NCBI GenBank assembly: GCA_022376925.1
Contig: JAIOJX010000002.1
Coordinates: 65,310,001-65,374,000, forward strand
DNA: 64,000 nucleotides
Direction: 5' to 3'
Source of the DNA: Tragulus kanchil
Taxonomy: Eukaryota; Chordata; Mammalia; Artiodactyla; Tragulidae
Below are positions 47,457 through 59,474 of the stretch, piece after piece. The number at the start of each line of letters is the position of its first letter. The first letter of the stretch is position 1. A program made the translations under genes and the position numbers. The notes below the pieces were generated by a model that worked only from the letters and a program-made list of their open reading frames with translations, ran no database searches and had not been told where the DNA came from.

Positions 47457-48138
47457 GCTACTCAATTGCAGCTTTCATACAGCTTAAACATACTTGGATA
47501 TTTTTGTTTTAAAAATTCATGTAAAGAATTGCTCCTTTAGTCTGTTTTTGCTGTTTTTATCATTACTATTCCTTTAAGAACCATGTATTTTAACCTGCTA
47601 CTTCATCTGAAAATTCATATTCACATGTTTTGAAAAGGAAGTATGTGGTGAGGAAACTGCAATTGAAAAATTTTATTAAACCATCTAATCTCCAGTGAGT
47701 ATCATGTGTATAGTATAAAGGCAAAATGCAGGTGTCACTAACACATTAGCTAGCATAAGAGAGAAAGGTGTGTATAAATATATGCATGTATAAATGTGTA
47801 TGTGTACATTTGTGTGTGTATACATATCTAGGTACATATTAACTATACTGTATATTGCTAATACTATTACATACATATATGAACTAACATTCAAGACATT
47901 CTGTAATCCTAGATTCTATTAGATTTTTGTTAAATTTTCAAAAGTTTTATAAGCCCATATAACTTTATTTTTCTTAATTGTAAAAGTAATGTTATAGATA
48001 CACAGGGCAATGGGTATTTAGGAATGGAGAATGAAAGTGATCCATCCTGAGGGAAATAATATCTCATACTTTGTCTATAATTGTTACTGCCTGATGAAAA
48101 TAAAATGCAGGTCAGCTTTAAGTTGATTTTATTGTTAA

Positions 48139-50344
48139 TTTTAAATTATCTACTAAAAGGCACCTGGAATGTACCATCTCAGTTGACCTGCTTTGGTATG
48201 CCACTGACTGAGTGAGGGCTTGTAGGTGAAAAATCACCACACTTAAATGTTTCTGTCTCCCTATCTTTAAAGAGGAATTAGAAGTGCTTACTCTAAAAGT
48301 CTGACATAAAAATTAAATAAATCACAATTTGGAAAGTTCACAGAAGAGTGCTGGGCATAGAGTAAGCATTAAAGCATCATTTATTTAAAAAAATATATAT
48401 TTATGAAAAGTCCAAGGTATGAGCTTGCCAATTTTACAGATTAGAAAACTGAGTGTAAGAGGGAGTTAAAAAAGTCTATCCAATGTCAAAGTGATAAAAT
48501 CAAGGCTTAAATTCAAGTTTATCAATATTAAACCTCTACCTCTTCCATACACAACAGATGTTTTATGCTATCCATGCTCCTACCACCAAATCATTTCTTC
48601 AGCTTTATTGAATATTCCAACATTTTCATATTTTGCTATTAACTTTCCAAATTTTCATTTGCAGACATATTTTTAAACTAAAATTTCAGGCTACTTCAGA
48701 GCAGGTGAACTGAGGTATGATAAAGCAAAATCTGATATTTATTAAGGAAAAGTGAATTTTATTGTTTCACTCTACTAAAACATGAAAATTAAGTTGTTAT
48801 TGTTATTCTAAGAATAAGAACATTTTGTATTGAAAAAGTGTGTCTTTTCAAGAAACCACTAACCAGATGTTGGGGTCTTGAGATATCATACATATGAAGA
48901 AAGAACTTCTCCCACACAAAAATATATCTAAAAAATATGCACACATTTTATAACTATGAGTATTGTTTGTTAAAAAATTTAGTGAATGTGCTTCATCATC
49001 AGATAGCAGAGCCCTGGGATATCCTACTTCTGAATGTGGTTTAAGAGAGAAGGAAACACAAACAGCTAGGAAAAATTACTAGGAAAATGATAATGCAATA
49101 ATTAAATGGAATATAGAGATGGGATATCAAATATCTATAAAGTTTATTGCACACATGTATGTATCAGAGACAAAAATCTGATGTGGAGAAATGAACCGTT
49201 CAGTCTTTGGTTCTATTTACACAGGCATCATTTAAAGATATTGCTTTTTAAATTATCTACTAAAAGGCACCTGGAATGTACCATCTCAGTTGACCTGCTT
49301 TGGTATGCCACTGACTGAGTGAGGGCTTGTAGGTGAAAAATCCCCACACTTAAATGTTTCTGTCTCCCTATCTTTAAAGAGGAATTAGAAGTGCTTACTC
49401 TAAAAGTCTGACATAAAAATTAAATAAATCACAATTTGGAAAGTTCACAGAAGAGTGCTGGGCATAGAGTAAGCATTAAAGCATCATTTATTTAAAAAAA
49501 TATATATTTATGAAAAGTCCAAGGTATGAGCTTGCCAATTTTACAGATTAGAAAACTGAGTGTAAGAGGGAGTTAAAAAAGTCTATCCAATGTCAAAGTG
49601 ATAAAATCAAGGCTTAAATTCAAGTTTATCAATATTAAACCTCTACCTCTTCCATACACAACAGATGTTTTATGCTATCCATGCTCCTACCACCAAATCA
49701 TTTCTTCAGCTTTATTGAATATTCCAACATTTTCATATTTTGCTATTAACTTTCCAAATTTTCATTTGCAGACATATTTTTAAACTAAAATTTCAGGCTA
49801 CTTCAGAGCAGGTGAACTGAGGTATGATAAAGCAAAATCTGATATTTATTAAGGAAAAGTGAATTTTATTGTTTCACTCTACTAAAACATGAAAATTAAG
49901 TTGTTATTGTTATTCTAAGAATAAGAACATTTTGTATTGAAAAAGTGTGTCTTTTCAAGAAACCACTAACCAGATGTTGGGGTCTTGAGATATCATACAT
50001 ATGAAGAAAGAACTTCTCCCACACAAAAATATATCTAAAAAATATGCACACATTTTATAACTATGAGTATTGTTTGTTAAAAAATTTAGTGAATGTGCTT
50101 CATCATCAGATAGCAGAGCCCTGGGATATCCTACTTCTGAATGTGGTTTAAGAGAGAAGGAAACACAAACAGCTAGGAAAAATTACTAGGAAAATGATAA
50201 TGCAATAATTAAATGGAATATAGAGATGGGATATCAAATATCTATAAAGTTTATTGCACACATGTATGTATCAGAGACAAAAATCTGATGTGGAGAAATG
50301 AACCGTTCAGTCTTTGGTTCTATTTACACAGGCATCATTTAAAG
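48139..50344. repeat. Tandem duplication D17 (48139-49237 / 49246-50344)
   Basis: Direct copies with a constant offset of 1,107 nt and 8 nt of filler. One substitution: a at 48236, c at 49343. Confidence 0.97.
48250..48390 (+). mobile_element. MIR-like fragment (duplicate at 49357-49497)
   Basis: Contains ctgtctccctatctttaaag, gtctgacataaaaattaaat and agtgctgggcatagagtaag, the forward-strand 3' half of a MIR-like element. Confidence 0.55.
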
Positions 50345-50442
50345 GCTATATGATATATTCACCAGCAAAGTATTTGTCATCAAATGTTTACTGAAAGTTT
50401 ATCACAGGCAGAGTACTTGACTTATATTACTTATAAGGACAT

Positions 50443-50647
50443 GTGAAAGTGTTAGTCACTCAGTTGTGTCTGACTCTTTGTGACCCCATGGGCTGTAGCC
50501 TGCTGGCTCCTCTGCCCTGGGGATTTTCCAGGCAAAAATACTGGGATGGGTATTCCCTTGTTCAGGGGATATTCCCGACCCAGGGATGGAAGCTGAGTCT
50601 CCCACCCTGCATGCAGATTCTTTACTATCTGATTTGCTAGGGAAGCC
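50443..50647 (-). mobile_element. Bov-tA SINE
   Basis: Reverse-strand element, nearly full length: gtgaaagtgttagtcactca, ctctttgtgaccccatgggc, aaaaatactgggatgggtat, gattctttactatctgattt, gctagggaagcc. Confidence 0.9.
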
Positions 50648-53586
50648 ATATATATGTATAAAGAGACGGAATATCCATACGTACACTCACACTGAAAGTT
50701 AGATGAGACTTCAACTCTTGATTATATTTTCATATGTACATATATACTAAAATCTAGATATGATTTTAACTGTTTTGATTATATTTTTACTCATTACATT
50801 TTTATTTCTTAAGGTGATCTTTTTTGTTTAAGTTTGGTTTTCTTTTATTTGTTTTTGCTTTGTTTGTTGCACAGTAGATCTCCAGAACTCATTCAGTGTG
50901 TGGTTTTTTTTTAATAGGTGGCAGAGATACAGCCAGTGTGAGTTCATCCTCTAATATTGTAGCTTCCTTTATTAAGATAATTTTTTTAAACCAACTCATC
51001 TGGTGTCATGCCTATCCTGTCTCATTTTATCAAAAAAGAAATGTATTTCAAAAATGGATAGATTATTATTCTGATATATCATTATTTGAAATGTATTTCA
51101 AAAATGGGTATCATTATTATATCATTATATCTTATACCCCGTATTACACCCATCTTATTTTTGTCTCTCCTCTACTAATGTGGAACAGAGCTATAGAGTG
51201 CAAAAAACTAGAGTTCTACTCACTTTGGTGATCACTGTGTGAGAGAGAATGGCTTGACAGGACCAAGCTATTCCTCTCTTTGTGTTTGTTATAGCGTTTG
51301 GTTTAGCTGTATGTGTGTTCGTTTAATACTCTGTTATTGGCAAAATAAAAGCAAGTTCCTCTCTGTTGGGAAGTGTACTGAATATTCTTCCAGATGGATT
51401 TTGCTAACTCTTGGGAAGGCTTGAATTTTAGATAAGTGGAAACCGTAGAAAGTTGGATTCTTCCTGTCCCTGGTTTACTCAGTGTTTTAATTTCATCTCC
51501 TAGTGGGCAGCTTTTTGTTTTATGTCACTGGGCAGATGGCCATTGGCTTTCTTTCTGGTTTTATTGGAAGTTTCTTCAAATGGCTGTGGTAACTTTCAAT
51601 GGACTTTTTTTTTTTTTTTATCACACTCATTTCACTTAAATTTGGTGGTTGAGGAGTTCCAAGTCAAACAGAAATTTCAGGCAAAAGCTAAAAGGGAAAA
51701 ATGGAATCCAAACCAGCAGGACTTAAAAGCAACACTGTGCATGCCCAGAGATCAACCCTGTTGAATAAGTGATAGGCAGTTGTGACATTACCTGTCAATG
51801 TTGGCTTTTCTAGAAGTCTCCAGGAACCACCTGACGCTTACTTAAGCCCTACTTTATAGCTTGGAGCCTGAGTAACTGGATATCTTTGAAAGAGAAGACC
51901 AGGTGCCCTCATGGAAGTGCCGTGCTGGGTCTTGGCAGAAGAGTGAGGGCAACCCTGAAGAGGAATTATATTCATGAAGTCCCCTGAATTCTCTCTTTGT
52001 AAAACCCCATGCTTTCTGTTGCTTGCTTCTGGCAAACTGAGAGCATCCTGAGAATGGGTCAAGGATCGTTCAAAGGAATCCCTGCCAGCAAGACTGAATC
52101 ACATTTTCAAAGGCAAACTGGAACATTTTTTCCATGTCAGACTGGGACGTTATGACAACTGGGTACTGAGATGGTGAGCATGATAGGAATGGGATATGAG
52201 AAGGGATTTTTCCAAATGACAAAATAAGTTCTACAGGATATTGAGTTTTAAAACTAACTAAGTTCATTATTCAATTGGAAAACATGCTGCTTCTTTGCCT
52301 GTTTCATCAATTTTTCCTGTTCTTTCTCTATTATTCCTCTGCTCTGGGGGTCAAAAAAAGTTTTTTAAGACATAGAGGATAGAGCTTTAGGAGAAGCACA
52401 GATGATTTATGTCAGGGATTGTTGCTTTAAGTTATTGACTACACTATTTATTTCTGCATCTAGATTCTGCATTAAAATAGCCAGTTAGTTATTGTTTCAG
52501 ACAGACCAGAGGAAATTTTTAAGTTTTATTAAATGGAAGAAATATACCAATAGGTTATAAATATGAAGAAATAAAAAAGGAAAAAATTAAATGAATTTTG
52601 ACATATGTTTATAAAAGTTTCACTTCCTCATTACTTTTTGTTTTTTCTTCAACAAAGTATAAGAACACAGACTAGTTTAACTAAACCACATATGATAATT
52701 AAGAAACGACATCTAAGTCAACCTGAAGTATGTATGAATCCTATATCTATCACAAGATCTGCTGTAATCTTCCTTGAGTTGAGTACCATAACAAGTTCCC
52801 AGTTACTACACATGTGTTCCACAGCACAAAGGTATTAAATAGGCTGTGCTGTGCTGGTAAGTTGGGTTTTCAAAATATATGTCCCTATTTATAGAAGTTG
52901 CCATTTTCTATAGTGTAAATGCCCCCACAACAGCAGATTTCAAGCTACACTTGATGTCACTAAACACAGAGTTGGCAGAAGATGCGTATAACTGACTCTG
53001 ATGAGCCTGTTCAAGCCAGGACATTATATGTAGATATACCTGGAGTTAAGAGGCAGTTAAAAAGCCCTTTCCCTCAAACAACCTAATTATTTAAAATAGG
53101 AAATGCGGCTTGGAATTAGTTTCATTCATAGCAAGCCAAACAAGAGTGGCTAAGTTGGAAATAGATGTACATTATTCCTAGTTCAAAGCCCTTTCTACGA
53201 TACTAAAACATCATGAATGAATCTGCCTGTGCACCTTCCTATCTCAAATTGAACGCTAATAAAAGAACGCTAAAACACCACAATGAGTGGTGTTTTTCTC
53301 ATTTTTTAAACTAGAGATAAATAACAGAAGCAAATATATTGATGGAGACACTGGTACCTACTGAAAGGCTACTTTTGATTCTCACTGTTTGTCCCATCCC
53401 ACGTCTCCTGTTCAGGTCAACTGGAAATCCTGGGCTTCAAATCCATACCATTAAGGAATGGTCTCACCCTCTCTATCTAACCACAGAGCACTGCTAAGAC
53501 TTTTGACGTAGCTGCCTTCATATCAGTATAGGGAAGCTCTATTTTAGTGACAACAGATATACGACTCCTTCAAATTTGAACTAGAT
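50648..53586. other. Single-copy intronic stretch
   Basis: No repeat family or exon recognised. It contains a T run near 51607-51619, a short tandem duplication near 51.05 kb and a small perfect hairpin at 53272. Reading frames of up to 111 codons (50896-51231) show low-complexity hydrophobic text and no domain. Confidence 0.65.
51039..51137 (+). repeat. Short tandem duplication of about 50 nt
   Basis: The segment gaaatgtatttcaaaaatgg followed by a ta-rich tail occurs at about 51040 and again at 51089, with the tails diverged (atagattattattctgat versus gtatcattattatatcat). Divergence between units suggests a real, older duplication. Confidence 0.75.
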
Positions 53587-55041
53587 CAGTAGTTCTCAAA
53601 ACATTGTCTGTCAGTTCCTAAGGATTCCCTGAGATTCTGGGGACCTACAAGGTCAAACTATTTTTATACTAATCTCAAGATGTTTACTAGTCTTCTTATT
53701 GTATTGGTGTTTACCTTGACGCAAATGCAATTAGAATGAAATAGCAGTTTGTGTCTCATTGCAAATCAAGGCAATGTCAACCATCAAAGCCAACATTGTG
53801 GCATTCTTGCATTAAAATAGCCAGTTTCCCTTAACAATTTACTGAGTAAAGCAGTGAAGATTATTAATTTTATTAAACCTTATTTCTTGAGTACACATTT
53901 TTAAATATTCCGTGTGAATACAGGGAATTTTGTATAAAGTCCTTATGCTACATACTCGAGTTCACTGGTTGTCTGCAAAAGAAGTTCTTATAAATAATGA
54001 ACTGTGCGATTTTCAGGCTGAATCTGCCTTTCTAACATCAAGTACTGAGTGAATGAGTGACAAGATATTCAGACATGGTATTCAGACATTATTTGTTGTG
54101 AAATTCAAGATTTCAAGAAAAAATTAGAACACTGAAAACCTTGTGTCCACCACTTTGAGCCAGGTATCTTTCCAATATTTAAAGACTCTTTTGATTTAAC
54201 AGGTGTTGATATTTATAAAGATGATTTTTAAATACCATATAATAAAATATATTTGAATGATCCGTTTAATTCAGTGAACGAGCATCTTTAAAATGACCAA
54301 TGTTTAATGTTACAAAATCACACACTGATAAAAGATCTATTCAAAGTACAGGAGAGACCAGTGAATTTTAATATAACAGTATACAAATGTGTTGACATGG
54401 ATTCAGTTTCCACATTTGAATGAACGCTAAAGAAATTTCCACAGAGTTTTGTTGTTTACTGCCACACATCAACCTGAATCTGCCATAGGTATATAAATAT
54501 GTCCCCTATGTTGCCTCCTGTGGCAGTAAACAAGAAAACTCTGTAAAAAAAAAAAAAAAAAGAATGGAGGGTCTGGCACAAGTCAAAAAAAAATTTCCAC
54601 AGGTCTCATGGAAATCAAAAAGGTATTAAAAGAGGACTATTCATATTTATCTGAAGAGGCTATTAAAACACTCCTCCCTTTTCCAGCATACCTCCATAAG
54701 GTGCTATTTTCTTCATACACTTAAACCAAAACAACAGGAGGAGATATAAGAAGCCAGGTGTCTTTAATTAAAAAAGACTTGCAAAAACATAAAACAATGC
54801 CACTTCTCTCACTAAAAGTTTTTGTTTTACAAGATATACTTTTCATTGGAAAGTGTTATTTATGTTAGCAAACAGGAGGTTTATCATTGTTATTTAAAAA
54901 TACTAATAAATACCTTAAATGTCTCCATTTAAATTTCTAATACAATAAATATCAATAGACTGAACTCATACAGACAAAAAGTCCTCAATGATTTTAAGAC
55001 TGTGAAGGGGCTTTGATATTAAAAAAGTTCCAGCATCACTG
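53587..55041 (+). mobile_element. Fossil hAT-superfamily DNA transposon
   Basis: Starts cagtagttctcaaaac, runs through ggacctacaaggtcaaacta, and contains stretches I recognise as a decayed hAT (Charlie/Buster-like) transposase gene: gattattaattttattaaac, gagtacacatttttaaatat, gcattcttgcattaaaatag, ccaatatttaaagactcttt, gatctattcaaagtacagga, gctattaaaacactcctccc and caaaacaatgccacttctct-type text. It ends near ttccagcatcactg (55041), roughly inverse to the start. The flanking 8-mers aactagat and gcctagac share a ctaga core, as expected for a worn hAT target site. Frames are broken and parts are missing, so it is inactive. A later L1 insertion interrupts it at 54433-54602. Confidence 0.8.
54433..54602. 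mobile_element. Snap-back L1 3' insertion with 12-nt target-site duplication
   Basis: Between perfect copies of aaatttccacag (54433-54444 and 54591-54602) lies about 146 nt of inserted DNA. It begins with an L1 3' end on the minus strand (gttttgttgtttactgccac, catcaacctgaatctgccat), then turns round to a plus-strand L1 3' end (gtggcagtaaacaagaaaac, tctg) with an A run. After the A run come 23 nt (gaatggagggtctggcacaa, gtc) and a second A run. Positions 54442-54465 and 54520-54543 are inverse complements with one mismatch, so the insert can fold into a 24-bp hairpin with a 54-nt loop. Confidence 0.85.
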
Positions 55042-55199
55042 GCCTAGACTACCATTCTAAAAAGAAATGATTTAGGGATTAAAAAGGGGATATGGTGAGT
55101 GGGTGACAGACATTTATTGATGGTTTCCATTAATCCCTTCTCTTCCTTTAAGTGCGTGCCACTCCTAACATCAAGAGGTGAAGTCTGTTCCCTTTCTCC

Positions 55200-55690
55200 T
55201 TTAATCCAGATGTCCTTTTGACCTGGTTTTGCTGATACACTGTGGCAGGAATGACATTCTAGGATTTCCCAAACCAGAGTTTGAGAAGCCTTGCAGGTTC
55301 TATTTGGGTATCTTGGAACCTTCACTCTTGGGATATGGGGAAGCCAGTCATGTGGAGAGGTCACATGTATATTCTTTGGTCGTTAGACCAGGTAACTTTC
55401 AGGTCAATGACCAGCACCAACTGCCCATCATTTGAGAAGGCCTCTTGGATGTCTGGCCCATGTGATGACTGCTGCCTCATAATACAGTGCCACCCAATTG
55501 TATTATGTATATGAGAAACCTAAGCAAGAAACCTGGAAGCTGAGTCCAGTTTACCTCCTGGACAGAACAATAAGATATTTTAAGGCACAAAGTTTAAGGG
55601 CAGTTTATTATGCGCCAGTACATAACCAGAACTGGGAGGGAAATTATAAGATTAGCTGCAGGTTTAGCTATGGGAGTGGCTATATTTCAG
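55200..55690 (+). mobile_element. MLT1-type (MaLR) LTR (duplicate at about 56390-56843)
   Basis: Contains gaagccttgcaggttctatt, tgggtatcttggaaccttca, ctcttgggatatggggaagc, gtggagaggtcacatgtata, gaaacctaagcaagaaacct, ggaagctgagtccagtttac and ataagatattttaaggcaca, aagtttaagggcagtttatt, in the order of an old MaLR LTR. The 85-codon reading frame at 55498-55755 lies mostly in it and is not a gene. Confidence 0.7.
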
Positions 55691-57518
55691 CTGATTGTCA
55701 TAATCTTGCTTATGTTAAGATCCTAGCCAGGATCCTTGCCAGGAGACCTACTTAGGGAGTAAGTAGGGCAGCTGGAGAGGTACACAGTGAGCATTAGGTT
55801 GGTTGTGATAGTTCAACAAAGAAAAGAGTGATCCTAGGCAGAGTGCCAAGAAAGGGGTGGGTGTACAGCTGAGACTGCAAGATATGGGCAGAACTGGCAT
55901 GCTCGTTCTCCCTAGAGCTGAAGCTAAAGTGCAGCCTTAGGAACTGAGCAGACACACATATGCCAGAGGATCACTTCAGCTGAGCATGTCTATATCCAGG
56001 ACTCACTCTTGTTGGGCCCGATTCCAGATTTACCACAGCCTAATACTACTTGCAGCAACAAGTCATATTTCAAGTCTCATTGGCTGCTGAGTGTGAAGGC
56101 ACCATTATGACCCCTGCCAAAGGCAGAATTATTCAGCCTGAAAAGATGTCTAAAAGGGACATTCCAACATCAAAATCTCTAACGTTAAGTGTCAGATTAG
56201 GAGATGAAACTCAAAAATTTTATATCTGAGGGGTTATAGGTCTATAAATTTTTGGAAAGAAGAGCCAGAACTGTCTTTAAGGGCCATTTACCCAATAAGC
56301 ATACTGTTTTACACTAGACTCTTTTCTTGGGAAGTTCTGGGAGCTAACTGAAATTTTGTGTATATGGGCCAGTCAATCCGATGGAGGGGACACTGTGGCA
56401 GGAATGACATTCTAGGATTTCCCAAACCAGAGTTTGAGAAGCCTTGCAGGTTCTATTTGGGTATCTTGGAACCTTCACTCTTGGGATATGGGGAAGCCAG
56501 TCATGTGGAGAGGTCACATGTATATTCTTTGGTCGTTAGACCAGGTAACTTTCAGGTCAATGACCAGCACCAACTGCCCATCATTTGAGAAGGCCTCTTG
56601 GATGTCTGGCCCATGTGATGACTGCTGCCTCATAATACAGTGCCACCCAATTGTATTATGTATATGAGAAACCTAAGCAAGAAACCTGGAAGCTGAGTCC
56701 AGTTTACCTCCTGGACAGAACAATAAGATATTTTAAGGCACAAAGTTTAAGGGCAGTTTATTATGCGCCAGTACATAACCAGAACTGGGAGGGAAATTAT
56801 AAGATTAGCTGCAGGTTTAGCTATGGGAGTGGCTATATTTCAGCTGATTGTCATAATCTTGCTTATGTTAAGATCCTAGCCAGGATCCTTGCCAGGAGAC
56901 CTACTTAGGGAGTAAGTAGGGCAGCTGGAGAGGTACACAGTGAGCATTAGGTTGGTTGTGATAGTTCAACAAAGAAAAGAGTGATCCTAGGCAGAGTGCC
57001 AAGAAAGGGGTGGGTGTACAGCTGAGACTGCAAGATATGGGCAGAACTGGCATGCTCGTTCTCCCTAGAGCTGAAGCTAAAGTGCAGCCTTAGGAACTGA
57101 GCAGACACACATATGCCAGAGGATCACTTCAGCTGAGCATGTCTATATCCAGGACTCACTCTTGTTGGGCCCGATTCCAGATTTACCACAGCCTAATACT
57201 ACTTGCAGCAACAAGTCATATTTCAAGTCTCATTGGCTGCTGAGTGTGAAGGCACCATTATGACCCCTGCCAAAGGCAGAATTATTCAGCCTGAAAAGAT
57301 GTCTAAAAGGGACATTCCAACATCAAAATCTCTAACGTTAAGTGTCAGATTAGGAGATGAAACTCAAAAATTTTATATCTGAGGGGTTATAGGTCTATAA
57401 ATTTTTGGAAAGAAGAGCCAGAACTGTCTTTAAGGGCCATTTACCCAATAAGCATACTGTTTTACACTAGACTCTTTTCTTGGGAAGTTCTGGGAGCTAA
57501 CTGAAATTTTGTGTATAT
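55237..57518. repeat. Tandem duplication D18 (55237-56365 / 56390-57518)
   Basis: Direct copies with a constant offset of 1,153 nt and 24 nt of filler (56366-56389). Carries an MLT1-like LTR in each copy. Confidence 0.97.
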
Positions 57519-58154
57519 ATTAAATTCTCCACACATCTCCATGACAACTCATTTTATTGTTAAATAATTTCAATGAGATTTTTAGAAGAACTTTAGTCCA
57601 TTAGTAGTTGATACCATTCATCCAAACTTAGTGTCGTGGGTGAACAAAGAATCTTCCACTGCACATGTGGCAATGTAATAAAGGGTGTCAGTAATACTTA
57701 GAAAAAGAAACCCAAACCCAATTTGTGTTTGGGGAAGTGAATATGGCCTACCACAGACTGTACAGTCTAAAACCCAAGTTTTAGCTTCAACTTCTATGTC
57801 TTGGGTGATTCATTTAAACTGGTGGTGCTCTGTCTGACTGCACATTAGAAAGAATAGAAAAATGTATTATGAAATGTTTTTGCTTGTATTCTAATAGCGA
57901 GATTGCTAAATCAATCAATACATAGTTATATTCTATAGAAAACTGTTTTCTTAAGTAGTAGCAAATTGCAATCTTTTGTTGTTGTTGTTTTTTTTTTTTT
58001 GGCTGGGAATTTATGGCAAGGAAAGGAGTAATAAGAAGAAATAATGCCTTGAAATTTAAAGTCATTTACAAGTTGTTGTTATCCCTTGGGTAGAGCATCT
58101 GATAGGCAGTATTTCAGTACCATTTTTGTTAGAAATCAGTTTAGACTAATGGTT

Positions 58155-58330
58155 AATAAAAATGACTTTGGAGACAGCTTGCCTGGAATTAAATCTCAGT
58201 CAGACACACAACTTCAGGCGAGATAATAATGGCATATTTAAGTAAATATATATTAAAATTTGAGAGAGGATTAATACATGTACGCAGTTCTTAAGAGTAT
58301 CTGAAATACAGTGAGTTCTTAGTGAATGTT
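58155..58330 (+). mobile_element. MIR fragment
   Basis: Forward-strand MIR pattern: gactttggagacagcttgcc, tggaattaaatctcagtcag, and near its 3' end cttagtgaatgttagctatc, with a diverged middle. Confidence 0.6.
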
Positions 58331-58464
58331 AGCTATCATTATACACTAACATAATCTTAGAAGCCAATAAATAGACTAAGAAGTAGTCTCTTTGGGAATT
58401 AATATATAAATGGAGTAATCTAAGACCTATATGCTATTATTATATTGTTTTCAAACAGAAATTA

Positions 58465-58765
58465 ACTCGTAGAATTACTTACCAAACACAAACTGTGTGC
58501 CAGGTAGAGTGCTAAATGCTAGGTTTAAAAAATTACTGAGATTTCTTTAAGATTCATGGTTTAGTGGACTAGGTAGACATGTGAAATGAAAGGACTCATA
58601 ATTGAAATGACTGCACAGTTCAGTGGAACAGAAGAAGTAAGACACCAGGCATTACTGGGAAAGGCTAAACAAAGAGGGTGACTTGGAGTTAAACCTTAAA
58701 CAATGTTAAAGACAGAGAAAGAAGCATGTTATGGACAAAAGGTGCTGACTATGAGCAACATTAAT
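58465..58765 (-). mobile_element. LINE2 (L2) 3' fragment
   Basis: Reverse L2 3' end: cacaaactgtgtgccaggta, gagtgctaaatgctaggt, tagtggactaggtagacatg, then gggtgacttggagttaaacc and ttaaacaatgttaaagacag. Confidence 0.6.
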
Positions 58766-59171
58766 ATAATGACCTAAACATATCCATCTCTGTTTTATTG
58801 GAATGACTTGGGAGTTGCCAATTTCTTACCATGAATTCTGTCTCTGTTGACCCCATTATTAAGGCATTATTGACACACAATATTGCTGCAAGATGCTAAC
58901 AAGCACTTCCGTCTGTGCACTGCAAGATGATGGGGCAAAAGAACTTTCAGACAATTCCTATGCAAAAATTACTTTTATACTTGATGATCATTAGGGGGAA
59001 CTGTAACATTATCAGTAATTAATTATATGCAATCTTGGGAAAGATTAAACTTTGAAAATAAAAAAATAATGACATAGAGAAAAATGGCAAAAAGGTTGAA
59101 ATATTTCAGATTCTGGTGGTGGGTGTTATTTAAAGACTTGTCTCCAAGAAACACTGTGCTCTCTATATAGA

Positions 59172-59474
59172 TAATTTTTTTTCTTTTAGAAAGAAATGCA
59201 CATTTAAAAAATATTTTGGCCTTTTTTATTGATTATTTATTTATTTATTTTCATACATCTTTATTCTTCCACCTGTGTGGGCCTCCCACTGCAGTGGCCA
59301 CTCTTGTTGCAGAGCACCGGCTCTGGGCGCATGAGCTGCAGAGAGCTGACTCACTATTGGACACACTGGTCTAGCCACTCTGCCGCAGGTGGGATCTTCC
59401 CAGGCCAAGGACTGAACCAGCGCCCCTTGCACTGCAAGGCAGATTCTTTACCCAATGGATCACCAGGGAAGCCC
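59172..59474 (-). mobile_element. tRNA-Glu (CHR-type) SINE
   Basis: Reverse-strand element: tatttatttatttattttca, gtgtgggcctcccactgcag, tggacacactggtctagcca, cccttgcactgcaaggcaga, caccagggaagccc. Probable target-site duplication tagataattttt (59168) and tagattaattttt (59475), although the T-rich left end makes the exact border uncertain. Same subfamily as 3791, 30121 and 42398. Confidence 0.85.

Larger units (their letters stand above)
45363..48138. other. Single-copy intronic stretch
   Basis: AT-rich intron holding the MIR at 46.7 kb and Bov-tA at 47.2 kb, a T run near 46006-46018, and a TG/AT-rich low-complexity patch at about 47765-47890. No exon or RNA gene recognised. Confidence 0.7.

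Noticed and set aside
55498..55755. 85-codon frame repeated at 56651-56908
   Set aside because: Lies mostly within an MLT1-type LTR; repeated because of duplication D18.
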